Assembly (NCBI GenBank): GCA_021442155.1
Contig: CM038232.1
Location: 61,225,436-61,289,435, forward strand
Length of the DNA: 64,000 nucleotides
DNA from: Cymbidium sinense
Lineage: Eukaryota; Streptophyta; Magnoliopsida; Asparagales; Orchidaceae
Reading direction: 5' to 3'
The position numbers and the translations under genes are program-made. Below, piece after piece: positions 23,476 to 35,452 of this stretch (position 1 is its first letter; each line of letters starts with the position of its first letter). The notes below the pieces were generated by a model, which made no database searches, was not told the origin of the DNA, and saw only the letters and a program-made list of their open reading frames with translations.

Positions 23476-24816
23476 CTTCACTCAATTCATTTTGGGTGAA
23501 GACTTCATTTTCAAAAATAAAATTCCAACAATCATATTTCAAAAGCATAAAATTTGAAGATGGGTCTTTCCATTCAATACGTCCAAATATGTTGAATGGA
23601 TATTATATCTCCAAACAAAATTACAACTTTGAAATTCCACTTAACACATTCCACATGTGTTAGGTTGGAATTTTCACATTTTCAAAAAGCACATATGAAA
23701 CCTCTCCATTCAATATACCCACATTTATTGAATGGAGGTTTCATTTTCAAACAAAATCAAAAATATACTTTCAAAAACCACATATGAATATTTCCATTCA
23801 ATATACCCAAATTTATTGATTGGAAATTTCATTTTCAAATAAAATAACATTATTTTGAAATGCCACTTAACATATTCCATATATGATTAGGTTGGGATTT
23901 CCTCTTTCAAAAAGCAATAATCACACATAAAATATACTTCCTTGGAAAATGAAACATAATTAATTTCCAACTTACATACCCAAATTTGTTAAATGGAAAT
24001 CTCCTTTTCAAAAAAAAATCAACAAAAACAAAAAATTTTCAAAACACATTTGGAACTTCAATTTAGCATACCACATTTGCTAAAATGAAGTCTCCCTTTT
24101 CCAAAAATCAAAAAAATTTAAAACACATCTTTGGAATTTCATTTAGCATACTCAAATTTGCTAAGTGAAATCTCCATTTCACAAAAATTTTCAAAATACA
24201 TTTGGAAGTTCATTCTAGCATAGCCCATTTGCTAAAGTGATGTCTCCCCTTCTCAAAATCCAAAAATAAAAATTTAAAACACATCTTTGGAATTTCATTT
24301 AGCATACTCAAATTTGCTAAGTGAAATCTCCATTTTAAAAAAAAATTCAAAATATATTTGGAACTTAATTCTAGCATACCCCATTTGCTAAAGTGAAGTC
24401 TCCCCTTCTCAAAATCCAAAAAATAAAAATTTAAAACACATCTTTGAAATTTCATTTAGCATACTCAAATTTGCTAAGAATCCATTTTCAAAAAAAATTT
24501 CCAAAAATATATTTGGAACACATTAGGATTCCCTTAGCATACTTGCTAAGAATTCTACTTTTCAAAATCAAATTAACATTAAAAGAAACACATTAGGATT
24601 TTCTTAGCATACTCAAATTGCTAAGTGTCCTATTTTCAAAAATTTCCAAAAACAAAACACACTTGGATTTCCTCATTTAGCATCCCCAAATTTGCTAAAT
24701 GAGAAACTCCATTTCTCTTTTCAAATCACAAAATGATTCATAAAACAAAGCAAATAAAGAAAGAAAAAATAATTGTTTTCAAACACCTCACTTAGCATAC
24801 CCAAATTTGTTAAGTG
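23476..24816 (+). repeat. tandem array of about 15 covarying hairpin units
   Basis: Units of about 70-90 bp each contain two complementary arms around a 10-13-base loop that reads mostly ATAC(C/T)CAAATTT. Examples: TCCATTCAA/TTGAATGGA (23569-23600), TCCATTCAAT/ATTGAATGGA (23705-23736), ATTTCATTTAGC/GCTAAGTGAAAT (24136-24171, again 24292-24327), CTCATTTAGC/GCTAAATGAG (24672-24703), CACTTAGC/GTTAAGTG (24789-24816). The arms differ between units but keep pairing. Part of the array is also duplicated as a two-unit block of about 155 bp (24121-24275 and 24276-24440). Confidence 0.75.
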
Positions 24817-24873
24817 AACAAATTCCAAAAATCACAAATCCAAAATAAAAGCAAATTGACCCTTTACTTTAAC

Positions 24874-25654
24874 ATACCCATTTTCTCCTTAGATTTAGGT
24901 GGTGCTTTTGGCACTCGCCAAAGCTCCCTAGATTTATATTCTGAGGTTGCTTCTCCCTTCTATGGGCCATAAGCATAAATCCTCACCTCCTAGGCATTTC
25001 CATAACCTTGCATTATGGAATTGTAAGCCCTAACATTATAGAAAAATTCAATTCAAACAAATAAATCAATCTCAAAAATATAAAGCCCAACCATAGGATA
25101 GTTTGAGATGCTTGCTAGGTTTCCTAGCATCATGAGCATCTCCTACTTATCTTCCTTTGGCTTCGATAATGACTCCCTCTCTTTGATCAATCCCATTTGA
25201 TCTTTCAAAATAAACTAATCGATTAATAGTCTTACTTATTGAAATCTTTGGAGACAATGATCATTTACCTTCAGAGTATTCTGAATCCCCTTAGGATGTA
25301 ATTAACTATGGGGGCTTGCCCTTGTAGGGAACTTGGCGAATTCGATTTAAAATAAACCTTACTTAACTTTGCATGTAAGTAAGGGAAGAATCTCTGGTAC
25401 ATATGCAGACTCATAGTTCTTAGGAGTCCTTATTGAGGTGATTAGGTCCATTGTAGGGTGGTAACTTCTATCTTTCGGGATAGTACACCTCTCCTCAATG
25501 TCGTACCAGATCACCCTCAATAAGAATATCTGCGGATCTACGTGGTGTCCAAAAATGCAAAAAGAAGAAGTATATTTTCTATTTTCATTTTATTCCTCAT
25601 AGACTGGAGATGGAAGATATACATTCTTTAGAAATATATAAAACTTTCACCACA
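24874..25654 (+). mobile_element. 3' LTR remnant of element B (last 781 bp)
   Basis: It matches 22171-22964 throughout, from CCTTAGATTTAGGT to the CACCACA end. The junction shares ATACCCATTTTC with the 5' LTR (22171-22182 and 24874-24885), which suggests deletion by short-homology joining. The last 105 bp differ from the 5' LTR at about 8 positions by eye. Confidence 0.85.
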
Positions 25655-26886
25655 CCATGCCAATTTGGCCAATTTGGTCAAATTAATCAACTTAATCCAT
25701 TTGAGCCAAATGAACTCAAATGAGTCAAAATCAAATCTAAGCCAAACTAAACCAAACTAATTGAACCGAAACATCCCAAATGATCATATGAATTTGACCA
25801 AACTTGATTGACCAACAACATTTGACCCATTTGAGCCAAATTGAACTAATCAATCAAATCACTTAAAATTTGGGTTGACTCACTTTTGACTCATTTAAAA
25901 TCTACCCAAATCAACTCCAATGCCAAATGACCATTCTACCCTTGGGTCAAGGGTATCACATGAGACACATCGCCCATGTAAGTGGCCATTTCCAATCCTT
26001 GGCCACTTAGCACTCTCCCAATGGTCCACTTAGGTACCTAGGACACTGCCCAACTAGACCTAAGGCGGTTAGGTCAGCCATGACCCATGGGAGGTGAACT
26101 CACCTCACCTTCTCCATTGAAGCTCTTGGCTTGCATAGAACAGCCACTATCCTCCTTGGTAGCCACCTCCAAACCTTCACCCACTCAAATTGAGCTAGCT
26201 CATCTCCTCCCTGCCACCCACCCTATGGGGAGGTGGATGTAGAAGACAAACGGTCGGCTTGTCCAGAGCAGAAGGGGGGGCCCCCTCATTTCCAACTCCA
26301 AATGACCACTTGAGCATTCTTAGAGCCCTAGCTACCCAAGATGAGCCTCCAGATCCATTTCCCAAGCTCCTAAGCCCATTCCTTCATCAAAAAACTCTAT
26401 TTCCATCCATCATGAAATATAACACCCCCATTTCTGACCCAACTCCACCATTTCTCAACCAAATCCAAATTAACTTTGCATAAACCATCCCCACACTCCG
26501 TCGAGCAAAAATGAATCGTCTCCTGAGCCCTCCGACCATCGAACGTGTGACATCGATCAGAATCGAGCTCCAAAGCAATGGATTTTGGCCTTCCAATGAT
26601 GAAAGTAATCCACCGCTCTCAATAGGCTTCCTAGGCAGAAGTTTCCTCAATCGCCTATCTTGAGCTCCACTGAGGTAACTCCATTCAAACTAAGCTTTGG
26701 ATGATTTTGTTTGAGCTTTCCAAAGAAACTTGCGCGCCATGTGATCTTAGCCATTGAATCTCTTTGGATCCTTTGTGCAAATGTGTGGGAACCTTTTGAG
26801 TTAATTCGAGCTCGAGTGAGCTGGGATCAAGTGAGGAATGGTGGACGGCCTCCGTCCTCCATCACACTTGTGACAATTGATCACGC

Positions 26887-26918
26887 ACCATTTGTTCGGT
26901 GTGATCGTAATAGATGGT
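26887..26918. other. inverted repeat H1 in LTR C
   Basis: ACCATTTGTT and AATAGATGGT pair over 10 positions, two of them G-T, around a 12-base loop. This is the position-matched counterpart of H1 in the other LTRs. Confidence 0.5.
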
Positions 26919-28517
26919 CATGATTAGATCTGATAGAATTATCTGATTTAATCTTATTAATCCACAGGATTAATCATAGTCGTTCAATCTTAGATCAGAC
27001 GTCAGACAAGAAAGCGCATCCTCTGCCGCCACGTAGGTGTCGCGTTGGACGACTTTAAATAACCAATCCCGTGGCACCATGTGGAAAGTGCACCATGTTA
27101 GCACACCATGTGGAGTCGATATTATTAAGCTTTAATTAGGTTTAATTAATTACTTTTAAAGGCTGCAACTTCAAAAATCAAAATAAATCATTGAAAAATC
27201 ATAAAAAATGCAAATAAATATTCATTTTAAAGGTATTTCATAAGAGAATCAATTAAAATTAACCCAAATTAATTTTAAATAGTGATTAAGGCTTAATTTA
27301 GGTTTAATTATAAAATTAATTAGCTTAATTACTCTTTAATTACTAAAGTAATTAATCCCAAATTTTGTGAGTTAGTTCAATGGGATGACGTCTACCTCCC
27401 ATGATTTTCTTAGGATTTGTTGCTTACTTAATTAATGGAATTGACCAATTAAGCCCTTATTACTCTCTTAATCTAATTAATGGTTAGTTAATTCCATGAA
27501 CAGAAATAAATTAATTAATTAGATTCATTAATCACTGTCCAACATTGAATGGACTAATGGAATAGGGTTGGGACCTCTTTCCTAGCCTCTTTCCCTAAGT
27601 TCACTTCTTCTTTTTTCAAAAGGAAATTAATTAAGGCTTAATTAATTAAATTGCTTAATTAATTAAATTAAAATCATAAACATATCAGAACCTAATTAAT
27701 TAAATCTTGGGTTTATCTTTATGTGTTTAATAACTTAAAGGGCTTAAGGAAATTATGGTTAATCCACATGTGTGGGAAAGCCATAAGAGTACTTAATTAA
27801 GTTCCTTAACCTAATGAATTATTAATTATGAGCCAATTACATTAGACCTTTTTATTTCTTAGGATTGCAAATTTATTTTTCCTTGCATATCATGTTTGCT
27901 CATAATTATTTAGTTTATTACTTTAAGGTAACATAGATAAGGGTAATTGATTGACTTAATTAAGAATTCAACTTAATGAATTCTTAAAATTCACCTAATT
28001 ACCTCTTCTTAAACCAAATCAAATCACCAATGCAGGAATGAGGTTATAACAGCAAATGGCGAGTTCTCCTCTTCCTTAAATTAAATCAAAGATTCAAAAC
28101 TAAATTGATAAAGAAACTATGGCTTTCTTTAAATGGGTTTATTTAATGTGATTGTCCTTAGGAATTAGTTTGATTGAATGAATCACATGTTTGTATTTGA
28201 TTATTTCTTTTCCAATCATGATAAATATTCTCTGTCATTTGGTTTCATGCATTCATATCTTTCCAAAAATAATTAAAACAAAATGAAATTTCTTTTATAT
28301 CAAGCTTGCATGTGTTGATTTAACTTTATATAAGTGTGGCTATTATCACTATTAAATTCAAATGTATTTTTCAAAAGCTTATAAATGAATAATGACATGT
28401 ATAGTGATGTTAGTTACAAATACAAGAGAAGTGTATGTGCTTATAGCTTAAGTATATGAATGTTAAGTCATGTTTCCTTTATTCATATGTTGGTTTATAT
28501 AGGTTTGAATGATATTG

Positions 28518-29133
28518 GGTATATAGTCTGGACATCCTGGGAATACGAGCCTTTGAGTATCTCCATGGAGATCATTTGATTACCTCACTTTCCTTGTTTA
28601 ATAACGGCACGTACTCATTTGATTTCATTCTTATGTATTATAACATTGGAATTTAGATAGAGCTTTAAATCATATACATAAATAATTCAATTAAAGAAAA
28701 TACAATCTTTGCATGATTTTCATCCTCTTAAATATAAATACATGTGTATGTATTTAAGAAAAATAGGTATATAGTCTGGACATCCTGGGAATACGAGACT
28801 TTAAGTAGCCCCAAGGAGGTCATTTGATTAATTCACTTCCCTGGTTAGCAAAGGCACGTACTTGTTTATGTCTTTTATACATGCATGTGTGTATTTAATT
28901 ACAGCATGATAATCCTATTTTCTATTTTAAAATACATGCATTCATAATTGTTTAGATGATTGAATTATCTAATCATGTGATTTGGAGCTTTTTTCTATGT
29001 TATGTATGTAAATTTACATATGTTTGAATGTGATGGGTATATAGACTGGACATCCCTAGAATACGAGACTTTAAGTAACCCCAAGGAGGTCATTTGATTA
29101 CCCCACTTCCCTAGTTTAACAATAGCACATACC
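28518..29133 (+). repeat. three tandem AGTCTGGACATCC modules in LTR C
   Basis: Units at 28518, 28768 and 29037, period about 250-270 bp, each with GGTATATAGTCTGGACATCC, GGAATACGAG or AGAATACGAG, AAGGAGGTCATTTGATTA and a final GCACGTACTT-like end. Confidence 0.82.
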
Positions 29134-29234
29134 TATTTATTTCCACTCTTATGTATTTTTGTATAAGAATTTGGATAGAGGAATAAACTTATACATATGC
29201 TAAATAATTCAATCAAATGAAGAGATAAATTTGA

Positions 29235-29262
29235 AATATATATATATATATATATATATATA
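29235..29262. repeat. (TA)n microsatellite in LTR C
   Basis: About 13 TA repeats at the same relative place as in LTR A. Confidence 0.85.
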
Positions 29263-31737
29263 CATTCATCATTCAAGTATGCTAAAACATGTTGTATGTA
29301 TATATACACTTAAGATTAAATCATATGCATGTTACATGTGATGGAAAGGAATGGTTTGATATATGTCATGTGATAGTAATTCAATTAGATTAATCTTAAG
29401 ATGCCTTTCATATTGAATAGAGTCATTTAAAGTGAACATAAACTTAGGATTAATTTAAAAATGTGTAATAAGCTATTCACTAAAGAGAACTAAATCAAAT
29501 TAATATGCTTTAGACATGGCTAAGATAGGGATGGAAGAGGGTAACCCTTCTTCCTTATGTTTATAACACTTAGTTGTTAAGTGTAGATCATATGAAATGA
29601 AATAAAATACAAATTAAAATTTATAAATTAATTGAACAATTTAAAGTGAAACCAACCTTCATGATAATTTGAATGTTTTCTACATTTAGAATAATATAAC
29701 CCTAATGCTTAGTAAGAAACACCACACAAGCCTTAACACACACATTAAAATTAAGTCACCGCTTCTACTCTTAAGTTTGGATAGTGCATGATGTGATGTA
29801 TATTTTATTTTATGATGTATTATTTTAGACTGGATGTTCATTCATTCCTAGCATAATCATATTTTTATAGGAGATTATGCTTAAGGGGATGCTTGAAAAC
29901 AAACATAAATGCTCTCTTTGCAGGTCACTTAAACCCTAAGCATAATCTAAGTTAGGACAAGTGGGCTTGGCTAACCATGTAAAGGATGCTAAGTCTAAAT
30001 TATACATATAACTGCTTAGGTTGTATGTGTATTTACCTAACACTTATTTTACAGGTATAGTTAGATTTACCTTTCCTTATAAAAATGCAATTTTTGCAAT
30101 AGAAATTTGGATTAGTGTTATGGGGATGATGAGCTTTTATCTTTATCTGGGAGGCCCTGTGATGCCTTTGAAGCACAATCAAATCAAAGAAATGGAGATA
30201 TGAAGAATGAAGATCCCCCATAGCATGTATTCATTCTAATTATAATTGGCTACCCATTTTTTCTCTTTTCGGGTTGTACGGCGGAACCCGACCACACTAG
30301 CCTCTTATTCTTTTACTTTAGCTTATAAAATTGTTTAATGATTTGTTTAAATTGTGCATTAAGATGACATGCTTTTTATAGTTTCTTCATGTTTGATACT
30401 TTAATGTGTGGTCTGGATGTGATTAGACTCTTGGGATAAAATTAATTTTTCTACCCTAACTAATCACTTATAATGAAATTTTTAACAACTCTTAACTTCA
30501 CCATAAAGCCTAGGAATTAAACAAGTTAATTAAAAGATTTAGCAACCCCTTAGTTGAATGTTGTATGTCTCACATCATGCATGTATCTTGAGTCACTCTT
30601 GCAAAATGAGGGTCTTCATCCTTACAAGCATAAGGATCGCTTGACCCATGAGAGCAACCCCTATTGATGGAGCTTTACCCTATTTCTCTTTTGATTTGGC
30701 CAATTATCTACTTTATCAAGCATTTAGACATATAAAAATCCTAAAGCCTTTATCAAAATGATGTGTCAAAAATAAGAATAAGAATTTAAAAATTTTGTAT
30801 TAGACTAAGTCATTATTCATACCACTCATGCTTTGGTCTCTTAGGGAGTGGGTTTAGAATTTTAGTCTCTTTATAATTAAATAACCACCCTAACTATCTT
30901 ACAATTCATAAGACTGACTATATTGTTTTAAAATCATAAGAGGAGTTACTGACGGCCACTCTAGGTGGTTGTAAGTCCAAAAGGTCAGATGGTTCATCCT
31001 CTCTTGTGGAGGTGAACCTTTATGTCCACCCATCGCTTAGATTTAGGTCGTGCTTTGGTTCTTACTAAAGCTCCATAGATTTAGGATCCGAGGTAGCTAT
31101 TTCCTTTGGGCTACAAGCATAAATCCTCACCTCTTAGGCATTTCTACAACCTTGTGTTGATGGATTATAAGCCCTAACAATCCAATAAAATTCTAACTCA
31201 AAAAATATAAATCCCTTCACTTTCAAATATATAAAGCCCAATTATATGATATATTAGAATGCTCACTAGGCTTGTTAGTGTCATGAGCATTTCTTACTTC
31301 CTCCCTTTGGATTCCAAAAATAAGTCTTATCCTTGAACTTTCTCATTTGATTTTCCAAATATAGTCAATCCTTTGATAGTCTAGCCTTGAAATCTTTGGA
31401 GATGATAATTGTCTACTTTAATCGAGAGTATTCTTAGGGAATTTCATTCCTTAGGATGTAATTAACTATGGAGGCTTGCTTCCATAGAAAACTTTAGAAT
31501 ATAGTTTAATATAAACCTTGCTTTATTCATCCATGTAAAGTAGGGAAAAAAAATCTCTAGTACATTCGAAGATCCATCATGCCTTAGGAGTCCTTATTAG
31601 GTGATTAGGTTCATTGAAGGATGATGTATTTATCTTTCGAGATAGTATATCATACCTCAATGTCATACTCGATCACTTTAATAAGTACCCCCTATGATCT
31701 ACATGGTGTCCCTCCACATCTAAAAATAAACACCACA

Positions 31738-32660
31738 GATAGTGTTCAACATTGTAAAGGATTTTGGTCAAGGAAGAGCCATTATTACATTTAAGTATTA
31801 CTTTACAACCATTTATGGAAGAATATAGATGTTGCTAATTTTCTTTACAAGATCCTCATGAAGAATGCTTCTTAGCTTAAGTGTATCCCATTTATGGTCT
31901 ACCTAGTAATAAAAAATAGCAGCCTGCTCAGGGTTAGTGAGCCTAATAAGGTCAGATAATAAACCATCAAAAAAACTAGTGATCTCTATAGAAATTGATG
32001 CTCGCATAGCCCAAGTGCTAAAAAAAAATCTACTTTTCAACAATCTCCTTATATTTAAGCAAGTTTTTCCAATTATAGGAGTCAATGCTCCAAGAATGAA
32101 CCAAGGAGGGATGAGTTTGCTTGCAGTATTCACTGAAAAGAAATTGAGCCCAAAGAGAGTCATGTTATCAAAATTTGATCCAAAGTTTTAGTTAATTGAT
32201 CTTAATAGAATCATTAATAGTTATAAAACCCAGACCTCCTTCAGTTTTAAGTTTGCACGCCTTCTTCCATCTGACCCAGTGAATGGAGTTTCTTTGTCTA
32301 GTCCACAAGAATCTATTAAAGATTCTTTCAATCTTTTGCTGAACTTGTATAGGCATGATCATGGTTTGAGTAGAGTACATGGGAATAGAGCAAAGAATGC
32401 TTTGCAATAAAGAAATTATGCCACTAGTTGAAAGGAATTGTATTTTTCCATGAGTTGATTTGTTTTTGAATAGATTTGTTTTTGAATATATTGGATGACT
32501 GCATCAAAGTGATTGGACTTATTCCTCCCTTTATAAACATTAACTCCAAGGTATTTAAGGGGTAAATGGGAATAAGTGAATCTAGTGTAATCCTTTATCC
32601 AATTTTATTAGTTCTACATAATTTACCTATTATGAATTGGCACTTAGCTTTGTTGAACTA
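31738..32660 (-). pseudogene. LINE segment 3: C-terminal part of reverse transcriptase
   Basis: It lies between LTR C and LTR D. The minus strand opens with FNKAKCQFIIGK, which continues the GLEF motif on the far side of LTR D. It then gives SIPMYSTQTMIMPIQVQQKI, FNRFLWTRQRNSIHWVRW and CKLKTEGGLGF (32407-32192), the known plant LINE RT C-terminal signatures. The 32163-31903 frame continues the linker towards zf-RVT. Stops are present. The terminal five bases at each side are the TSDs of the flanking LTRs. Confidence 0.85.
32656..32660. repeat. TSD of LTR D, left copy
   Basis: AACTA here and AACTC at 40032-40036 agree at 4 of 5 bases. The LINE frame is restored if one copy is dropped. Confidence 0.85.
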
Positions 32661-35419
32661 TGTTGACCTCAGTTTTAGGATGAGCTCTCAATCCTCCAAC
32701 TTAGACTTAGGATTTCTCTTAGACACTAAGAGTCTCCTTAGTCTTAAGACACTTCTAGTGATTAGGTGAACACTTAACCTAACCTTAGAGACTTAGAAGA
32801 GTTAGCCATATGAATAGGTTATGCCTTAGGGGTGTTAGGAAAATTGCCTACCCTATAGCTTGAACCAAATCCTCACTTCCTCCTTTCAAAGTCAAATTCC
32901 AAATCAAGTCTAAACCAACTCCAAACTCCAAATCAAATCAACATCAAAACTTAAATCAGTTCCAACTTAATTGATTTTCTCAAACTCAAATCAATTCCAA
33001 ATGATTGAAGCTTATGATTGAAATTCCAAGTTCAAAAATCTTTCCTAAGTCACTTTGATTCTATCTTATGGACTTAGCCTAAATCAAATCTAAATCAATT
33101 CAAATTCAAGAAATTTTCTCATAACCCATTTATATTCTCATTTATATTCACAAATATAAATGAAATATAAATTTAAATAACCAAAACTAAATTCAAAAAT
33201 TAAATTCAAATTCAACCACAATTCAACCTAAGTCTTTCAAGTCAAATTCTTGAACTTAGATAAATCAAATTCAAATCAGGCCAAACTCTTGATTTTTTTT
33301 TTCTTCATGATTCAATCAATCCTTCAATCATGAATCCCAATATAAATATAAACTTCAATCATCAAACCAAAACTAAACTCAAAAATCAAACCCAAGTCAA
33401 ACTCATGTTCACTCTTTGAACTTGAAATTATCTAGTGAATCAAAACCCATTTGACTCCAAATCACTTGCAAATAGATTTATATTTCAATCCTAAGTCCAT
33501 ATGTGAGTTCAACCAAACTTGATTCAAGCCTTGATCAAGTCAATTGACCTACTTAGGCTCACTTGACCCAAAGTGACCTAAAGTACCCCTTTTGAACTAA
33601 ATTCAAATCCTACCAAAATTGGATTGAACTAATCCCACCTAAGCCTCACATTGTGAGCAACAATCATCATGAGATGATCAATCACTCAAATTAGGTCAAA
33701 CCAAGTCAAACCAAAGGGTTGACCAAGTCAACACTTAGCCAAAATGAAACCTAAAGTAGCCAAAATTCACCATAGGCCAAATTGATTGAAACCATTTATC
33801 TAGACTCATTCTAAATCAATGTTTGAACTTGACCGAGTCATCATCATAACTACTAATTGGCCACTTGACCCAACTTGACCTAAAAGTCAAAATATGAAAC
33901 TTGTTCTAAGCCAAATTGATTGATTGAATGGGTCAAGTTCATTTCAAATCACTCATCGAACTTGACCAAAGCCTCTCCAACTATACCCAACCTAGGCCAA
34001 TTGACTTTGAACTCAACTTAACCTAAAAGGTCAAATTGAGCCAAAATCAAATTAAACCAAAATTGATTGGAAACAAAGATACCAATACATTTCATATGAC
34101 CAATGAGACCTAAACCAACCCATGACCTAACCCAAATAGGTCAAATAGGTCAACTTGGCCCATTTGACCTAAATGAAATCAAATGAACCAAATCCAAATA
34201 AAAATTAAATTGAACCAAACCAATGATGCCAAAATATTTCAAATGATCATATGAACTTGACTCAACCCTTATTTTGACCAATTTGACCAATTGGTCGACT
34301 TGATCCAAGTTGACCCATTTTGACCTAAATGGGTCAACATGAGCCAAATCATATCAAACCAACTCCAAATTTATTGAAACTTGGCCTAACCCATTTTTCA
34401 ATCATACCAAACATATTCAAACTGAAATTCAATTCAAATGGCCATTTTACCCCTAGGTCAAGGGGTAAGCTATGGCGAATTCCACTTGAAATTTGGCCAT
34501 ATCCTTATAGTGGACACTTGGCACCCTCTTAGTGGACCAAGTGGACAATAGTGAGCATGGTGCACTTGACGCAATCAGTTTAGGTCAGTCAAACCCAACC
34601 CATGGTTAAAATTGGCCTCTCCCTCCATTTCAAGCACATGGCAATCACTCCTTCCATTTCAAGCACATAGCACTTCTCCACTACCTTGCTTTGCCAAAAT
34701 TGAACCATGTGCAAGACAAAACAACCTAACAAACTCATCCAACCAATTGATCCAAAATGATAAAGGGAAGCATGACCATCCGATCCACCTAGGGGGAGAT
34801 ATACACCCCTAATTTCATTTCATTTTCACTTACTCATACTCGATTGAGCTTAGGGAACTCATAGCTAACACCCAAGGTTCCTCCAAGCTTCCTCAACCCA
34901 TTTTGATCTCTCCATTTCTCAATTTTTTCAAGCTAAATTAGGGGAGCTCAAGTGAAATTCCAACTTAACCAATTCAACACCAAAGCTTAATTTCTCTTGT
35001 AAAGAATCTTCAGAGGACTCAATCGAGCTTGCCTAAGGTGTTTCCCAAGAGCTTAAGGCAAGGGAGGTGGGACTTTAATCAAGGCCGCAAGCTTAGGAGG
35101 AGCACCTTGGTCAATAAAAGGATCAACCCAATACCAAAGCCTCAAATCTTCAGGGGTTTTGTCTCTACTAGACAAAGCTACCCTAATGGATTGGAGCACT
35201 GGTGATAGCCTCCGATGAGGTATGCCCTCAAATCAAGCCTAGGATAGGGAGTGTGTGGTCCTATGTAAAGAGAATTTTCATCTCAAGCAAATTAGCCGTT
35301 GGATGTCTTCCCCTGCATGATGTTGGTGTGGGTTGAGTTTGAACTCAATCGAGCTTGGATCTTTCCCTAAGGAGTGGACGGTTACCCTCTCCTGAAGGCA
35401 AGATTAGTGATGAATCATG

Positions 35420-35452
35420 GACCGTCCATCCGCGCATTTTGGATGGACGGTC
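35420..35452. other. inverted repeat H1 in LTR D, perfect 12-bp arms
   Basis: GACCGTCCATCC and GGATGGACGGTC around GCGCATTTT. With one bulged base, pairing extends to ATCATG/CATGAT outside the arms. This is the best-preserved copy of H1. Confidence 0.75.

Larger units (their letters stand above)
22965..24873 (+). other. noncoding leader of element B
   Basis: It starts directly after the 5' LTR with GATTTTTTTGGCGACC. The first 500 bp are unique sequence; the rest is a tandem array of imperfect palindromes (see 23476-24816). Reading frames are short and contain only translated repeat units. In Ty3/gypsy elements this position is the 5' untranslated leader before gag; no gag follows because the sequence jumps into the 3' LTR at 24874. 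Confidence 0.7.
15348..25654 (+). mobile_element. element B: giant-LTR retrotransposon with leader, 3' LTR mostly deleted
   Basis: This is the only copy here with internal sequence attached, and it defines the family. It consists of a complete 5' LTR (15348-22964), a PBS (22973-22990), a noncoding leader (22965-24873) and the last 781 bp of the 3' LTR (24874-25654), flanked by the perfect TSD CCATG. The PBS begins TGGCGACCCCGCTG, a form used by Ty3/gypsy elements of the Tat/Ogre type and compatible with tRNA-Arg ending GTCGCCA. No gag or pol is present; they may have been lost in the deletion, or the element may be non-autonomous. It sits inside LTR C and is the youngest layer of the nest. 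Confidence 0.88.
25655..31737 (+). mobile_element. LTR C, 3' segment, subfamily I
   Basis: It continues LTR C after the TSD CCATG (25655-25659): TTGACC zone to about 25920, GC-richer block to 27120, AATTAATT zone (27120-28000), three tandem AGTCTGGACATCC modules (28518, 28768, 29037), (TA)n at 29235, the ATTATGCTTAAGG hairpin near 29880, CGGGTT/AACCCG at 30269-30289, and the terminal block ending ACACCACA at 31737. The total LTR is about 7.7 kb. It is a solo LTR in the LINE with TSD GGTAG/GATAG. A short frame at 26387-26650 has no counterpart in the sister copies. Confidence 0.86.

Noticed and set aside
23476..24816. Regularly spaced palindromic units suggesting a CRISPR-like array
   Set aside because: Units vary in length and sequence, there are no unique spacers of constant size, and the DNA is a plant retrotransposon leader directly after a PBS.
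26387..26650. 87-codon minus frame in LTR C
   Set aside because: No matching frame in the sister LTRs and no recognisable motif; it overlaps another chance frame on the plus strand.
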